Below, one piece after another: positions 54,011 through 63,302 of a stretch of 64,000 bases of DNA; the stretch's first letter is position 1; every line of letters begins with the position of its first letter. This stretch comes from an uncultured Clostridia bacterium. GTDB lineage: Bacteria; Bacillota; Clostridia; TANB77; CAG-508. The notes beneath the pieces are model-generated. The model was given only the letters and a program-made list of their open reading frames with translations. It ran no database searches and was not told where the DNA came from. The stretch is taken from positions 64,905 to 128,904 of the forward strand of contig CALXHG010000002.1 in NCBI GenBank assembly GCA_944388045.1, written 5' to 3'. Position numbers and translations under genes: made by a program.

Positions 54011-54067
54011 AGTAATTTATAATTATTGTATTTAGTTGTAATTTAAATCAATATAAATGGATTTTAA

Positions 54068-54490
54068 TTACAAACTCCAAGTCATAGTATATTCTATCTC
54101 ATTTGTATTTTTATCTATTTTTTCATCTATAATCTTAAAATTATTTTTCTCATAAAATTTAATAGCATTTTTATTATTCTTATACACATTTAAACTTAAA
54201 ACATTTCTATTTTCTTTTACTTTATTTAATAACAATGTTCCTATTCCATTACATTGATTATTTGCATCAACAAAAATTCCTTCAATGAAGTTCTGACTTA
54301 AACCTATAAATCCCACAATATTTTCTTTAATGAGATATACATATATTTCGGCATTTGGTAAAATTCCTTTTACATAGTTATAATTATTTTCCCAATATTC
54401 TTTTGGTATGAATGAATGAGCTTTTATATTTTCATTTTTCCATATTCGCATTATATCATTTATATCATTTTTCTCAAATTTTCTTATCAT
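54068..54490 (-). CDS. GNAT N-acetyltransferase
   Basis: A 140-residue GNAT protein. IRKFEKNDINDIMRIWKNEN at the start, GLSQNFIEGIFVDANNQCNGIGTLLLNKVKE with the acetyl-CoA loop, then NKNAIKFYEKNNFKI form the standard fold. It resembles the YjaB/PhnO-like small acetyltransferases; the substrate is unknown. AGGAGTAATAT precedes the ATG. It is probably a single gene ahead of R4. Confidence 0.88.
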   Translation of the reverse strand: MIRKFEKNDINDIMRIWKNENIKAHSFIPKEYWENNYNYVKGILPNAEIYVYLIKENIVGFIGLSQNFIEGIFVDANNQCNGIGTLLLNKVKENRNVLSLNVYKNNKNAIKFYEKNNFKIIDEKIDKNTNEIEYTMTWSL

Positions 54491-54542
54491 ATATTACTCC
54501 TATTTACAATAATATTTTATCACATTAAATCATATGCACTTT

Positions 54543-54902
54543 TTATTCTAATATCCATTTAATTCCTTTTGCCATTCTTAAAGTTGCATCTTTAAAATGA
54601 TTTCCCTCATTTACTTCATATATCGTTTCTATTCTTTTATTATTATATATTTTTTCTAATTCTATGGTATTCATTTCAACAGTTGCTAATACTTGATTTC
54701 TTGTTTTACTCTCTTTATTTCCAAATGAAAAATATATTTTTCTAACATTAGAAGATATATTAGTTGTTTTTACAAAGTCTATAAATTTAGGAAACCAAAA
54801 TGAACCTGAAGCAGATGCAATATTAGAGATAGCAACTAAAATGAACTCTTTGCATTTAAGATAACTACATTTATCAATTAGAACTTTATTTTCCAATTTC
54901 AT
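54543..54902 (-). pseudogene. Esterase C-terminal remnant
   Basis: A 119-residue frame whose residues 27-119 (SNIASASGSFWFPKFIDFVK, RKIYFSFGNKESKTRNQVLA, YEVNEGNHFKDATLRMAKGI) match the C-terminal half of IroE/YbbA-like putative esterases (alpha/beta hydrolases). The histidine of the triad (EGNHF) is present, but the nucleophile Ser and oxyanion region are missing. The first 25 residues are not esterase-like. It overlaps the upstream gene by 17 bases. Probably inactive. Confidence 0.7.
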
Positions 54903-55497
54903 CTATTTCTAATGTTTCAAGTTCTTTTTTCAATTCCATAATTTGTTGCAATTTAGCTCTACTAGGTTGTAACCTTTGAGAAATTTGTAATTTTTTTATT
55001 TTATAACTTAGTTCATCATACTGCATTTCTCTAATAAAAGATTGTCTTTCTTTTTTTAATTGTTCAAGTCCTTGTGTATCATTTGTTTCTCTTGCTGCTT
55101 TTTGCATCTTTTTTAACTCAGCTATTCGTAAATTATATTCCTTCTCTTCTTCTTGTCTTTCTAAATCTAAAATCCTATCTTCTGCTTTTATAATATCTTC
55201 TCTAACTCCACTTTGTCTTGCTTTATCTAATTCTTGATATGCTATTGATAGTGGTGTATCAATTTTAGATGGTTCCACTTTTACTTTTATACTTTGCATA
55301 AATTCTGTTCTTTTTGAAACTTTAGAATAATCTTTAGCACTATCTCTTGAATCTTTAGCTCTATCTATTTTTTTATCAAAATCATCTTCATATGGATTTT
55401 CTAAAGATTCTTCTATATTATTTGTTTGTGAAAATTCTCCTTCTATTTCAATTCTTCTTTCTGGATTTTCCAAATTTCTTTCAAATCTTCTAGCCAT
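54886..55497 (-). CDS. Coiled-coil protein, unknown
   Basis: A 203-residue, highly charged protein. After an arginine-rich start (MARRFERNLENPERRIEIEG) it is almost entirely helical with strong coiled-coil character (EDRILDLERQEEEKEYNLRI, LEQLKKERQSFIREMQYDEL). The start at 55497 follows AAAGGTG. It lies 15 bases behind the Sel1-repeat gene and is likely co-transcribed. The style is like the coiled-coil half of the ART-like protein at 26562, but no sequence identity is claimed. Confidence 0.7.
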   Translation of the reverse strand: MARRFERNLENPERRIEIEGEFSQTNNIEESLENPYEDDFDKKIDRAKDSRDSAKDYSKVSKRTEFMQSIKVKVEPSKIDTPLSIAYQELDKARQSGVREDIIKAEDRILDLERQEEEKEYNLRIAELKKMQKAARETNDTQGLEQLKKERQSFIREMQYDELSYKIKKLQISQRLQPSRAKLQQIMELKKELETLEIDEIGK

Positions 55498-55512
55498 AAA
55501 CATCACACCTTT

Positions 55513-56448
55513 CTACTTATTTATATTATAATATTCTATTAATATCTTTTTTATAGTTTTATAATTTAACTTTACAAATCCACTATTCCATGCATTCTCA
55601 AGTAATTCAAATCCTTTATCTTTATCTTTTTCTACTCCTAAGCCATAAAAATACATTTCACCTAAATATGAATCAATTATAAACTTCAAATCATATGGAA
55701 CATTATTTTTTAATTCATTAAATATTTTAAAAGCCTTTTCATAATCTTGCTTTATTCCCTCTCCAGCAAATAGCATTCTAGCTACTTCATATTTTGCTCT
55801 CATATCATCTTTCATAATTTCGGTAAATAAATTATAGGCTTTTTCTTTATCTTCTTTCACAGCTCTACCTTTTTTATAACACATTGCTAATGAATATTTT
55901 GCATCTTTAGAATAATCTGATATCATATTCCAACCTTTTATTGCTTCTTCGTAATCTTTTTCTGAATCTATTCCATAACAGTAACGAATACATAATTCGT
56001 CAATTAAAATTGCTAATTCTTGTTTGTCTGCATTTTCTTTTTTGGATTTTTCTTCTATTACTTGTTTAATTTCTTCTGTTGTTTTGCTTTTTAATATAAT
56101 TTGATAAGCCAAATTTTCTACATCTTTTTCAGATTCTAATAAATATAACGAGTCATAATTAAGGGTTCCACAGTAACTGTATTTTTCTACCATTTTTTTT
56201 GCTTTTTTTAATGTATCTATAAACTGTTCTATTGTTAAAACAGATAATTCTTTTTGTTTTCTAAATACAGGATGATTTTCTTTAAATGAATTTATCCAAT
56301 CATTCCATTTGTCAAAAGATTCTTCTTGTATTGTGTATAAAGCATTATCCATTTTTTTTGCAATACCTTTTATGCAATAATCTTTAGTACCATCTTCTGT
56401 TAATGCTAGAACATAATAAATAAACATTTCTATCATTTCTTTTTCCAT
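55513..56448 (-). CDS. Sel1-like repeat protein
   Basis: A 311-residue protein. The N-terminal 130 residues are helical and unassigned. From about residue 155 on are Sel1-type TPR-like repeats: YEEAIKGWNMISDYSKDAKY, YSLAMCYKKGRAVKEDKEKAYNLF, YEVARMLFAGEGIKQDYEKAFKIF, YLGEMYFYGLGVEKDKDKGFELL. Such repeats mediate protein-protein contacts in signalling. No signal peptide. AGGAGGATA precedes the ATG. It forms an operon with the coiled-coil gene. Confidence 0.85.
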   Translation of the reverse strand: MEKEMIEMFIYYVLALTEDGTKDYCIKGIAKKMDNALYTIQEESFDKWNDWINSFKENHPVFRKQKELSVLTIEQFIDTLKKAKKMVEKYSYCGTLNYDSLYLLESEKDVENLAYQIILKSKTTEEIKQVIEEKSKKENADKQELAILIDELCIRYCYGIDSEKDYEEAIKGWNMISDYSKDAKYSLAMCYKKGRAVKEDKEKAYNLFTEIMKDDMRAKYEVARMLFAGEGIKQDYEKAFKIFNELKNNVPYDLKFIIDSYLGEMYFYGLGVEKDKDKGFELLENAWNSGFVKLNYKTIKKILIEYYNINK

Positions 56449-56738
56449 ACTATATCCTCCTTAATTCATTTGTATTTCCTTATATATTTTACCATATTTT
56501 CTCATTATTTGCAATATTTATCATTTATATAAAGAAAGTATAAGTTAAGTAAAATATATTTTCTAATATTATTAATAATATTCAATTTTTTTCATTTATT
56601 CATATTTTATACACTTGCAAAAAAATATATATAAGCAAAAAAAATTACACATATTTTTATAATATGTATAATTTTTGATATTTTTTCAATATATCTTTAA
56701 ATCTTTATAAAAATATCTTTTGGCTGCTTTATTTGTTC

Positions 56739-57134
56739 TTATTTATCATTCTTATTTTTTAATAAATAAATAGATAAACAACTGATTCCTATTCCTAACA
56801 TTGTAATAGCACTATTCATATCAATTTGTTTTAATACAGAAGTAACTACAATACAAATACCCATTGCAAGACTAACTCCAATTAAAGCAATATTGATAAT
56901 ATCATCTATCTTGTTATTATCTTGTTTCGTTTGCGCATTTAATAATTCTTCCACAGAAACATCTAAAATTTCTGCTAATTTTGGAATAGAATTAACATCA
57001 GGGCATGATAAATTTCTTTCCCATTTTGACACAGCTTTGTCAGTGACATTCATTTTTTCTGCTAAATCATTTTGTGTCATATTTTTTTCTTTTCTTAAAG
57101 AACTAATCATTTCTCCAATTGTTTTATTTGACAT
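56739..57134 (-). CDS. XRE-family regulator with membrane helices
   Basis: A 131-residue protein. Residues 1-65 are a Cro/C1-type helix-turn-helix (IGEMISSLRKEKNMTQNDLAEKMNVTDKAVSKWERN, PKLAEILDVSVEELLN). Residues about 78-125 are two membrane helices (IINIALIGVSLAMGICIVVT; AITMLGIGISCLSIYLL). This form is common in Clostridia. AAAGGGGGGA precedes the ATG. Its target is unknown. Confidence 0.9.
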   Translation of the reverse strand: MSNKTIGEMISSLRKEKNMTQNDLAEKMNVTDKAVSKWERNLSCPDVNSIPKLAEILDVSVEELLNAQTKQDNNKIDDIINIALIGVSLAMGICIVVTSVLKQIDMNSAITMLGIGISCLSIYLLKNKNDK

Positions 57135-57253
57135 AAAAATCCCCCCTTTGTTAATCCTATTGTAATATTAATTTTTTACAAACTCAACCTACAGTTAGTT
57201 TACTCCAATAAACCGTTAGTTTAGCATATCAGATATTTTAATAGCTTCATAAT

Positions 57254-57808
57254 TTACAAATGTTTTATGACTTTACAAGGATTTCCAACAGCTACAACGT
57301 TTGATGGTATATCCTTTGTTACTACACTTCCTGCACCTATAACCGTATTATCTCCTATTGTAACATCTGGTAATACAATAACATTTCCGCCTATCCATAC
57401 ATTATTACCAACTTTAATAGGCTTGGCATATTCTAAACCTTTATTTCTTAATTCAACTTCTAATGGATGTCCTGCTGTATAAAAGCTACAGTTAGGAGCA
57501 ATAAAGACATTATCCCCAAATATTACTTTGTTCCCATCTAATATAATTAAATTATGGTTTGAATAAAAGTTTTCTCCTATTTCAATATTGTATCCATAAT
57601 CACACATAAATGGCTGTTCTATTCTAAAGGTTTCCTTTGTTTTTCCTAGTAATTTTTTTAATATTTGAATCTGTGCATCTCTATTAGATGGTTTTAAATT
57701 ATTAAATTCATAGCATAAATCTTTTGCTTGTTCTCTCTCTTTTTCTAAATCTTTATTATAATTGGCATCATATAATTCCCCTGCTAACATTTTATCTTTT
57801 TCTAACAT
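57254..57808 (-). CDS. Maltose/galactoside O-acetyltransferase family
   Basis: A 184-residue left-handed beta-helix acetyltransferase of the Maa/LacA group. MLEKDKMLAGELYDANYNKDL is the Maa-type N-terminal motif; hexapeptide repeats begin at DYGYNIEIGENFYSNHNLII and continue through VWIGGNVIVLPDVTIGDNTVIGAGSVV. The active-site His is in FYTAGHPLEVELRN. The start at 57808 follows GGAGGAG, inside the 3' end of the upstream gene (17-base overlap), so expression is coupled. It detoxifies sugars or related acceptors by acetylation. Confidence 0.92.
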   Translation of the reverse strand: MLEKDKMLAGELYDANYNKDLEKEREQAKDLCYEFNNLKPSNRDAQIQILKKLLGKTKETFRIEQPFMCDYGYNIEIGENFYSNHNLIILDGNKVIFGDNVFIAPNCSFYTAGHPLEVELRNKGLEYAKPIKVGNNVWIGGNVIVLPDVTIGDNTVIGAGSVVTKDIPSNVVAVGNPCKVIKHL

Positions 57809-58274
57809 ATTTTTCTCCTCCATTCATAAATAAAAAATTACTATTTTTGTGTTTTATTTTTGATTTTAATTTTGTGTATAACGAAAAAATGATAGTTAAT
57901 AAACTGATAAAAATGCTAATATTAAAAATATCATTATAATTAAAAGTATTTTCATATAAATATTTTTCTGTATTATAGTATTTATTGTTATACAAATGTA
58001 TATATTGTTTTTGATTAGATTCTTTATAACAAAAAGTAAGATATGAAAAATCATTTAAGCCTGCACCACTAATCGCAATTTTATTAACATTATTTATATC
58101 ATCAATTTTTATATTATCTTTTAATAGAGCTTCTTTGATGGAAACTAAATTAGTTTGGTTAACATTTAATTCAACCTCAATTCCCCAAAATGTAACACAA
58201 AAATAATATAATAAAGCAATAATAGGTGAACAGATTAATACTATTTTCATAAAAATTATGATTACTTTTTTCAT
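57792..58274 (-). CDS. Two-helix membrane protein, paralogue B
   Basis: A 160-residue paralogue of the protein at 42905-43345: the same N-terminal helix (MKIVLICSPIIALLYYFCVTFW), outside domain (TNLVSIKEALLKDNIKIDDI, ISGAGLNDFSYLTFCY) and C-terminal helix. The last 20 residues differ, because the gene has run on into the start region of the acetyltransferase (ending GGEKYVRKR). AAAGGA precedes the ATG. Family unknown. Confidence 0.75.
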   Translation of the reverse strand: MKKVIIIFMKIVLICSPIIALLYYFCVTFWGIEVELNVNQTNLVSIKEALLKDNIKIDDINNVNKIAISGAGLNDFSYLTFCYKESNQKQYIHLYNNKYYNTEKYLYENTFNYNDIFNISIFISLLTIIFSLYTKLKSKIKHKNSNFLFMNGGEKYVRKR

Positions 58275-58313
58275 GAAACATTATCCTTTCCATCTAATAT
58301 AATATAAATTTAG

Positions 58314-58880
58314 TTATATATTATTTTCAGTAATATTTATTGTTTTTATAAATTGAATTGCTTCATCTGCATCTTCATTAATTAATCCATAATTCATAAC
58401 TGCTATATTTTTATTTATATTATAAAATGAAATGTCAGACCAATTTTTATTTCCATCATAATAGCCTATTGTAGCTTCCTTACCATTATTCAAAGAAATA
58501 TTTTTTGATGTTCTACCTGTACCACAAACTCCAAAAGGATTATTGTAAAAATATAACATTGCATATTGATTTTCATTATTTTTATATAATTTTAAAGCAT
58601 ATTTATAAAAATTATTTTCTTCGTTTTGCGAAATTTCTTCGTAGTTCCATTCATTTGGAATATTCAATTCTAATTTAATATTATCTATTTCTTTATTATA
58701 ATTTTTTCCTTCTTGGTTATTTACTGTTTCAACAGGACTAGGACTAATATTTTCAACTGTAAAATTAAAGTTTGCCCTATCTGTAATACTATTTTCAATT
58801 ACTTTGTATGTAACAACTATACCTATAATTATAATCAAAACAATTAAAATACCAATAATTATTTTCTTGTTTTTGTTCAT
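58314..58880 (-). CDS. Anchored extracytoplasmic protein, unknown
   Basis: A 188-residue protein with an N-terminal membrane helix (about 6-26) and an outside domain of about 160 residues, rich in Asn, Tyr and Trp. LELNIPNEWNYEEISQNEEN and the later EATIGYYDGNKNWSDISFYN fit a PsbP-like small beta-sandwich, similar in style to the protein at 2457, but this is uncertain. The start at 58880 uses GGTGAT; a TTG four codons upstream overlaps that site and is unlikely. Confidence 0.7.
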   Translation of the reverse strand: MNKNKKIIIGILIVLIIIIGIVVTYKVIENSITDRANFNFTVENISPSPVETVNNQEGKNYNKEIDNIKLELNIPNEWNYEEISQNEENNFYKYALKLYKNNENQYAMLYFYNNPFGVCGTGRTSKNISLNNGKEATIGYYDGNKNWSDISFYNINKNIAVMNYGLINEDADEAIQFIKTINITENNI

Positions 58881-58949
58881 TTTTATCACCAATTTAATCT
58901 TTCATTTTACAATTAAATTATAAAAAAATTACTATTTACTGTTATCGAT

Positions 58950-59603
58950 TTAGCTTATTCTATAATGTCCAACAATATCATTTCTAGACTCTAAAATGTC
59001 TTCTTCATAATATTTTTGATATGGATTTGCATGATGAATAACAAAAGTAACACCATTTTTATTTCTATTGTTTGATATTATTCCAATATGATTTTGAAAG
59101 ATTACTATATCTCCACCTTGCCAATTTTCTATGTCATAAATATTAGTTGTTAAAGAATTTGCATTATTTTCAAAAAATATTATTAGATTTCGAACTCTTC
59201 TAAAGTCGATATTTTTATCTATTTTATCAATATTGTAATTATTTTTATTATTTATTATATCATTGTTTACTAATTCCATTAAATCATATCCTGCACCTTT
59301 TAAACCAAAAGCAACTACATCTGTGCATACACCATATTCGTCATCTGGATATCCACTTGCATAATATTTGCTTTTATATTTTGGTTTTGTTGCAATATAT
59401 TCTCTAACATTATTTAAAATATCTGTTTGATCATCTATACCATCATTATCTTTATCTGTATTACTTGTATATGTTTTAATATTAAAATCCTCATTACTAT
59501 ACATTTTATGTTGTATATAATTAAGTGAATATAATAAATAGATAATTAATAATATTGAAATTAATACACTAATAAATGTTATTATAATAAATTTCTTTTT
59601 CAT
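58950..59603 (-). CDS. DUF1287 family protein
   Basis: A 217-residue protein with an N-terminal membrane helix and a DUF1287 domain, a distant NlpC/P60-like group. Conserved pieces are YYASGYPDDEYGVCTDVVAFGLKGAGYDL, where the Cys is the expected nucleophile, IDKNIDFRRVRNLIIFF, and WQGGDIVIFQNHIGIISNNRN with the His, followed by HHANP. An EF-hand-like DKDNDGIDDQTD loop precedes it. I use ATG 59603; the upstream ATG 59615 touches the AAAGGA site. A cell-wall peptidase-like role is family inference. Confidence 0.88.
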   Translation of the reverse strand: MKKKFIIITFISVLISILLIIYLLYSLNYIQHKMYSNEDFNIKTYTSNTDKDNDGIDDQTDILNNVREYIATKPKYKSKYYASGYPDDEYGVCTDVVAFGLKGAGYDLMELVNNDIINNKNNYNIDKIDKNIDFRRVRNLIIFFENNANSLTTNIYDIENWQGGDIVIFQNHIGIISNNRNKNGVTFVIHHANPYQKYYEEDILESRNDIVGHYRIS

Positions 59604-59864
59604 AATAAACTTCATTCCTTTCTATCTTTATTTAAAGGCACATATAGTAATGAAAAGATTAATTCCATAATAAACTTTCTTTCAAATTATTAATGCATTT
59701 ACATAGTATCATAAAATAATAAAAAATTCCACTAATAAATTATATTATTTTATAGAAAATATTAAAAGGAGAATAGAATTATCTACTCTCCATCTTATTT
59801 ATATAAAAATTTCAATAGAAAAAATATAATATGCTTAAAATAGCAAATGATAATAGCCTTTAAA

Positions 59865-60027
59865 CGAACAATAGCGGACTTTTTTGGACATTTTATATAT
59901 TTATAACATTTTAAAGTCCACCTTATTGTTCGCGCGCCAAATTTTACGGTAGTAAAATTTGTGTGCATCCGTTTGAGCTAAGCTCTTTTATTGAATAGGA
60001 AAAAGCGCTTTTTCCTATTCAATAAAA
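59865..60027 (-). repeat. Composite palindromic element, copy 2
   Basis: In the 59616-60052 gap. The reverse complement of the element at 7333-7491, with all stems preserved: GAATAGGAAAAAGCGCTTTTTCC terminal stem, GAGCTTAGCTC, a TTTTAC/GTAAAA stem, and a GGAC/GTCC stem with CGAACAAT at the end. The rest of the gap is AT-rich without features. Confidence 0.75.
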
Positions 60028-60052
60028 ATTCCCCTCTACAATATGCAAGGGG

Positions 60053-61045
60053 TTAATCTATTCTTTTATTTCTTGGTATTATTATTGTTATTTCTGTAAA
60101 TTCATTTTCTTTACTTTTTGCTGTTATATTCATATCTAATTCTTCACATAATCTTTTACACAAATATAAGCCTATTCCTGTTGATTTCTTTTGATTTCTT
60201 CCATTAGTTCCTGTAAAACCTTTATCAAAAATTCTATTTATTTCGCTTTCTTTAATTCCTTTTCCATTATCTTTAATTTTTAAATGCACATTTTCCTTAT
60301 TATCTATACTTGATATAGTAATTACTGCATTTTGGTCTTTTTTATATTTTATACTATTTATAATAATCTGATTTGAAATAAATTCTAACCATTTTTCATC
60401 TGAAAAAACATCTGTTGCTACATTTTTTACTTCTACTTTTATATTATTTTGTATCATTATTTTTTTATTTCTTGCTAATACATTTCGTACTACATCTGCT
60501 AAATTTATTTTTCTTATCATAAAGTCATTTGATACTTGATCTAATCTTGCATAAAACAATGCTTGTTCTACATAGTTATTTATTTCCTCTATTTCTTCAT
60601 CTATTTTATTTGTAATTTCAGATTTATTATTTTCACATATCAATTTTGCTGATGTTATTGGTATTTTAATTTCGTGTACCCAACTTTCTATGTAATCCTT
60701 ATAATCTTTTTGAATAGTATTTATTTTTGTAACATTTTCAAGCATTGATTTATTTGCTCTTTTTAGTATTTTGTAGTATGCTAAATTTTCTTTTCTAAAA
60801 TCTGCTAAGTCATTTTCTTTGACTGTTGTTATATCTTTATTATCTACAAATATATGTCCACTTGTTACTGTATCTATTGTAGCAACACAGTTAAGTAATG
60901 TTGTTTTTCCACTTCCACTAGCCCCCATTATTGCAACAAACTCGCCTTCTAAAACACTAAATGAAATACCGTCTACTGCTTTTGTTATATTTGTATTTAC
61001 ACCATAGTATTTTTTTAAATTCTCTATTTTTAACACTTCTTTCAT
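60053..61045 (-). CDS. Chimera of Bce-type ABC ATPase and histidine kinase
   Basis: A single 330-residue frame joining two different proteins. Residues 1-90 are the N-terminus of a BceA-type ABC ATPase: IENLKKYYGV, Walker A GASGSGKTT (41-49), DITTVKENDLADFRKENLAY. From about residue 92 the sequence is a BceS-type sensor kinase without its membrane helices: phosphoacceptor His124 in SWVHEIKIPITSAKL, N-box NQIIINSIKYKK, G1 KDNGKGIKES, G2 STGIGLYLCKRLCEEL. The ATPase lacks its Q-loop, signature and Walker B and cannot work; the kinase domain is complete but soluble. It most likely arose by an in-frame deletion. Start 61045 follows AAAGGAG. Confidence 0.85.
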   Translation of the reverse strand: MKEVLKIENLKKYYGVNTNITKAVDGISFSVLEGEFVAIMGASGSGKTTLLNCVATIDTVTSGHIFVDNKDITTVKENDLADFRKENLAYYKILKRANKSMLENVTKINTIQKDYKDYIESWVHEIKIPITSAKLICENNKSEITNKIDEEIEEINNYVEQALFYARLDQVSNDFMIRKINLADVVRNVLARNKKIMIQNNIKVEVKNVATDVFSDEKWLEFISNQIIINSIKYKKDQNAVITISSIDNKENVHLKIKDNGKGIKESEINRIFDKGFTGTNGRNQKKSTGIGLYLCKRLCEELDMNITAKSKENEFTEITIIIPRNKRID

Positions 61046-61202
61046 AAAGAACTCCTTTCTCAATTTTAGTATGAACTCTAAAATTTAAAATATAATTTTT
61101 TCATTACTTAAATTATAGCAAGTTTGTTTATAAAATAAAATTACAGTTTTGTAATAAAAGTTCGTACTATTTTGTATATAAATTGCTTTTGCAGATTATA
61201 GG

Positions 61203-61877
61203 CTATTCTTCTTTATTTTTATATATTTTATAAGCAATTTTATAAGATATAAAATACATAAATATTGTACTAAAAATTAATATCCATATTCCAAATTTAG
61301 TTATAAAGCCATTTATCATTTCCATATCAATATTGATATTTGTTTTATTTATTAAAAAATATATTCCTCCAAGCATAGCAACTATAATAAGCACTAATAT
61401 AAACATTTGGATTCTTCCTTTTTCTGCTCCCCATTTATACATACTAGGAATTTGAACTGCTTGTAAAAAAGATAGTGCAAATATACCTCCCAGTGTTGCT
61501 ATAATTAAACTTTTGTAATCGAGATTTATTATATTTTCAGGTCTTAAATAATTCATAATATTTACAACAATTACCGTTAGTATCATTCCTAATATTCCAC
61601 CTAATACAGTTGCTCCTATTGCTAAAATATATTTTTCTGTTACTAATTCTTTTTTGCTAGCTGGTAATGTTAAAACATATCTATTTGCTTTTGACATTTC
61701 ATCATAACTAAAAGTAGAAAGAGAAATCATACCTACTATTCCACAAATTATAGCAGGTGCAATATTAATTGCATCTGTTCCTATTATTGCGATACCACAA
61801 AATAAAACTATTATAATTAATGATGCCTTATAGGTTGCTAAATTATATAAATCTTTTTTTAATAATCCTTTTATCAT
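61203..61877 (-). CDS. ABC-2 transporter permease
   Basis: A 224-residue membrane protein with six predicted helices, of the ABC-2 permease group (PF13346-like). MIKGLLKKDLYNLATYKASL, SYDEMSKANRYVLTLPASKKELVTEKYIL are characteristic. Two bases separate it from the ATPase gene. It forms the membrane half of a transporter with the 61880 gene under the GntR regulator, as in ytr-type operons linked to cell-envelope stress. Confidence 0.92.
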   Translation of the reverse strand: MIKGLLKKDLYNLATYKASLIIIVLFCGIAIIGTDAINIAPAIICGIVGMISLSTFSYDEMSKANRYVLTLPASKKELVTEKYILAIGATVLGGILGMILTVIVVNIMNYLRPENIINLDYKSLIIATLGGIFALSFLQAVQIPSMYKWGAEKGRIQMFILVLIIVAMLGGIYFLINKTNINIDMEMINGFITKFGIWILIFSTIFMYFISYKIAYKIYKNKEE

Positions 61878-61879
61878 AA

Positions 61880-62737
61880 TTATTTTTCCCCCTTAATATA
61901 AAATAACATTATATCTTCAATAGATGGTTTATCAATAGTTGTAATATTATATTTACTTCTTATTATACTTTTATCATTTGTTAATACTTCATATTGATAT
62001 TTTCCTTTTTTGTAAGCAATATAATCTTTTTTATCTAATCTAATAAAATCGTCTTTACCACATTTAATTATTCCATAGTTTTCAAGTAATTCATCTGTTG
62101 GTAAATCAAACAATATTTTTCCTTTTTCTATAAATACTATATAATCTGATATATGCTCTAAATCTGTTGTAATGTGTGTTGATAATAATATTGACCTTGT
62201 TTCATCTTCTTCTATATATTTTCTAAATATATCTAATATTTCGTTTCTTACAACTGGATCAAGTCCACTTGTTGGCTCGTCTAATATTAAAAGTTTTGGA
62301 TTATGGGATATTGCTGTTGCAATTTTTAGTTTCATTTTCATACCACTTGAAAAATCTTTTATCAATTTATCTATTGGCAAATTAAATTCTTTTAAAAGAT
62401 TTATATATTTGTTTTCATCCCAATTTTTATAAAAATCTTTCATTATAGAATTGACTTGTTTTGCAGTTAAGTATTCTGATAAAAAGCTATCATCTAACAC
62501 AACACCAATTTCTTCTTTAATTTCTTTTTCATTCTTTTTGCTGTCTTTTCCAAATATCTTTACTGTTCCTTCTGATTTAGTAATATTTAGTATTGATTTT
62601 ATTGTAGTAGTTTTTCCTGCTCCATTTTCTCCTATTAGCCCTACAATACTACCTTGTGGTACATTGAAAGAAATATTTTTAAGTTCAAAATCTTTATATT
62701 TCTTTGAAACATTTTGTAATTCAATATTATTATCCAT
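61880..62737 (-). CDS. ABC transporter ATP-binding protein
   Basis: A 285-residue ABC ATPase with all motifs: Walker A GLIGENGAGKTTTIKSI, signature DFSSGMKMKLKIATAI, Walker B PKLLILDEPTSGLDP, and the H-loop STHIT. The C-terminal 80 residues are the usual extension of ABC-2 drug/antibiotic-type exporters. AAGGAGGAAATTT precedes the ATG. It is the second gene of the GntR operon. Confidence 0.95.
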   Translation of the reverse strand: MDNNIELQNVSKKYKDFELKNISFNVPQGSIVGLIGENGAGKTTTIKSILNITKSEGTVKIFGKDSKKNEKEIKEEIGVVLDDSFLSEYLTAKQVNSIMKDFYKNWDENKYINLLKEFNLPIDKLIKDFSSGMKMKLKIATAISHNPKLLILDEPTSGLDPVVRNEILDIFRKYIEEDETRSILLSTHITTDLEHISDYIVFIEKGKILFDLPTDELLENYGIIKCGKDDFIRLDKKDYIAYKKGKYQYEVLTNDKSIIRSKYNITTIDKPSIEDIMLFYIKGEK

Positions 62738-62738
62738 T

Positions 62739-63116
62739 CTAAATTTCCTCCTTAAAAATCATATTAAATAATTCTTTTATTTCGTCTTCCGAAATATTTG
62801 ATATTTTTGAAATATTATAAATCTTTTCTATATAGTCCTGAATTTCTTTTAGCTTTTCTTCTTTTATTATTTCTAAATTTTTTGGTGTAACAAAACTTCC
62901 CTTTCCTTGTACTGTTTTTATAAATTCTTCTTGTTCTAGTTCATCATAAGCCTTTTTTACTGTAAGAAAACTTATTTTTAAGTCATTTGCTAAATTTCTG
63001 ACTGAAGGTAACATTTCTTCTTCTTTTAATTCATTGGAAATTATAGCATCTTTAATAGCATTTTTTATTTGTTCATAAATTGGTACACTACTATTATTAC
63101 TTATTATTATATTCAT
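62739..63116 (-). CDS. GntR-family (YtrA-type) regulator
   Basis: A 125-residue regulator. The winged helix covers about residues 7-75 (SVPIYEQIKNAIKDAIISNELKEEEMLPSVRNLANDL, FLTVKKAYDELEQEEFIKTVQGKGSFV) and a short C-terminal helical tail replaces an effector domain, as in the YtrA subfamily. The start at 63116 follows GAGGAGGAAAACT. One base separates it from the ATPase gene, so it heads the ABC operon and probably represses it. A TATAGT-like box lies about 40 bases upstream. Confidence 0.93.
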   Translation of the reverse strand: MNIIISNNSSVPIYEQIKNAIKDAIISNELKEEEMLPSVRNLANDLKISFLTVKKAYDELEQEEFIKTVQGKGSFVTPKNLEIIKEEKLKEIQDYIEKIYNISKISNISEDEIKELFNMIFKEEI

Positions 63117-63203
63117 AGTTTTCCTCCTCACTGTTGTTTACTGTTATATTTATAGTATAACACTTTATAACATTTTGTCAATAGGTTTCTGAAAAAATTT
63201 TTA

Positions 63204-63240
63204 CATACAAAAAGAGAATCACTATTTCTAATGATTCTCT
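63204..63240 (-). terminator. Terminator of the GT51 gene
   Basis: Stem AGAGAATCA / TGATTCTCT; on the minus strand it is followed by TTTTTG. Confidence 0.75.
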
Positions 63241-63302
63241 CTCGAAAATAAAAGGGGATGTTTCGTGTGCTAATTGCTTCACCTACAATTAGCACAATTA
63301 TT

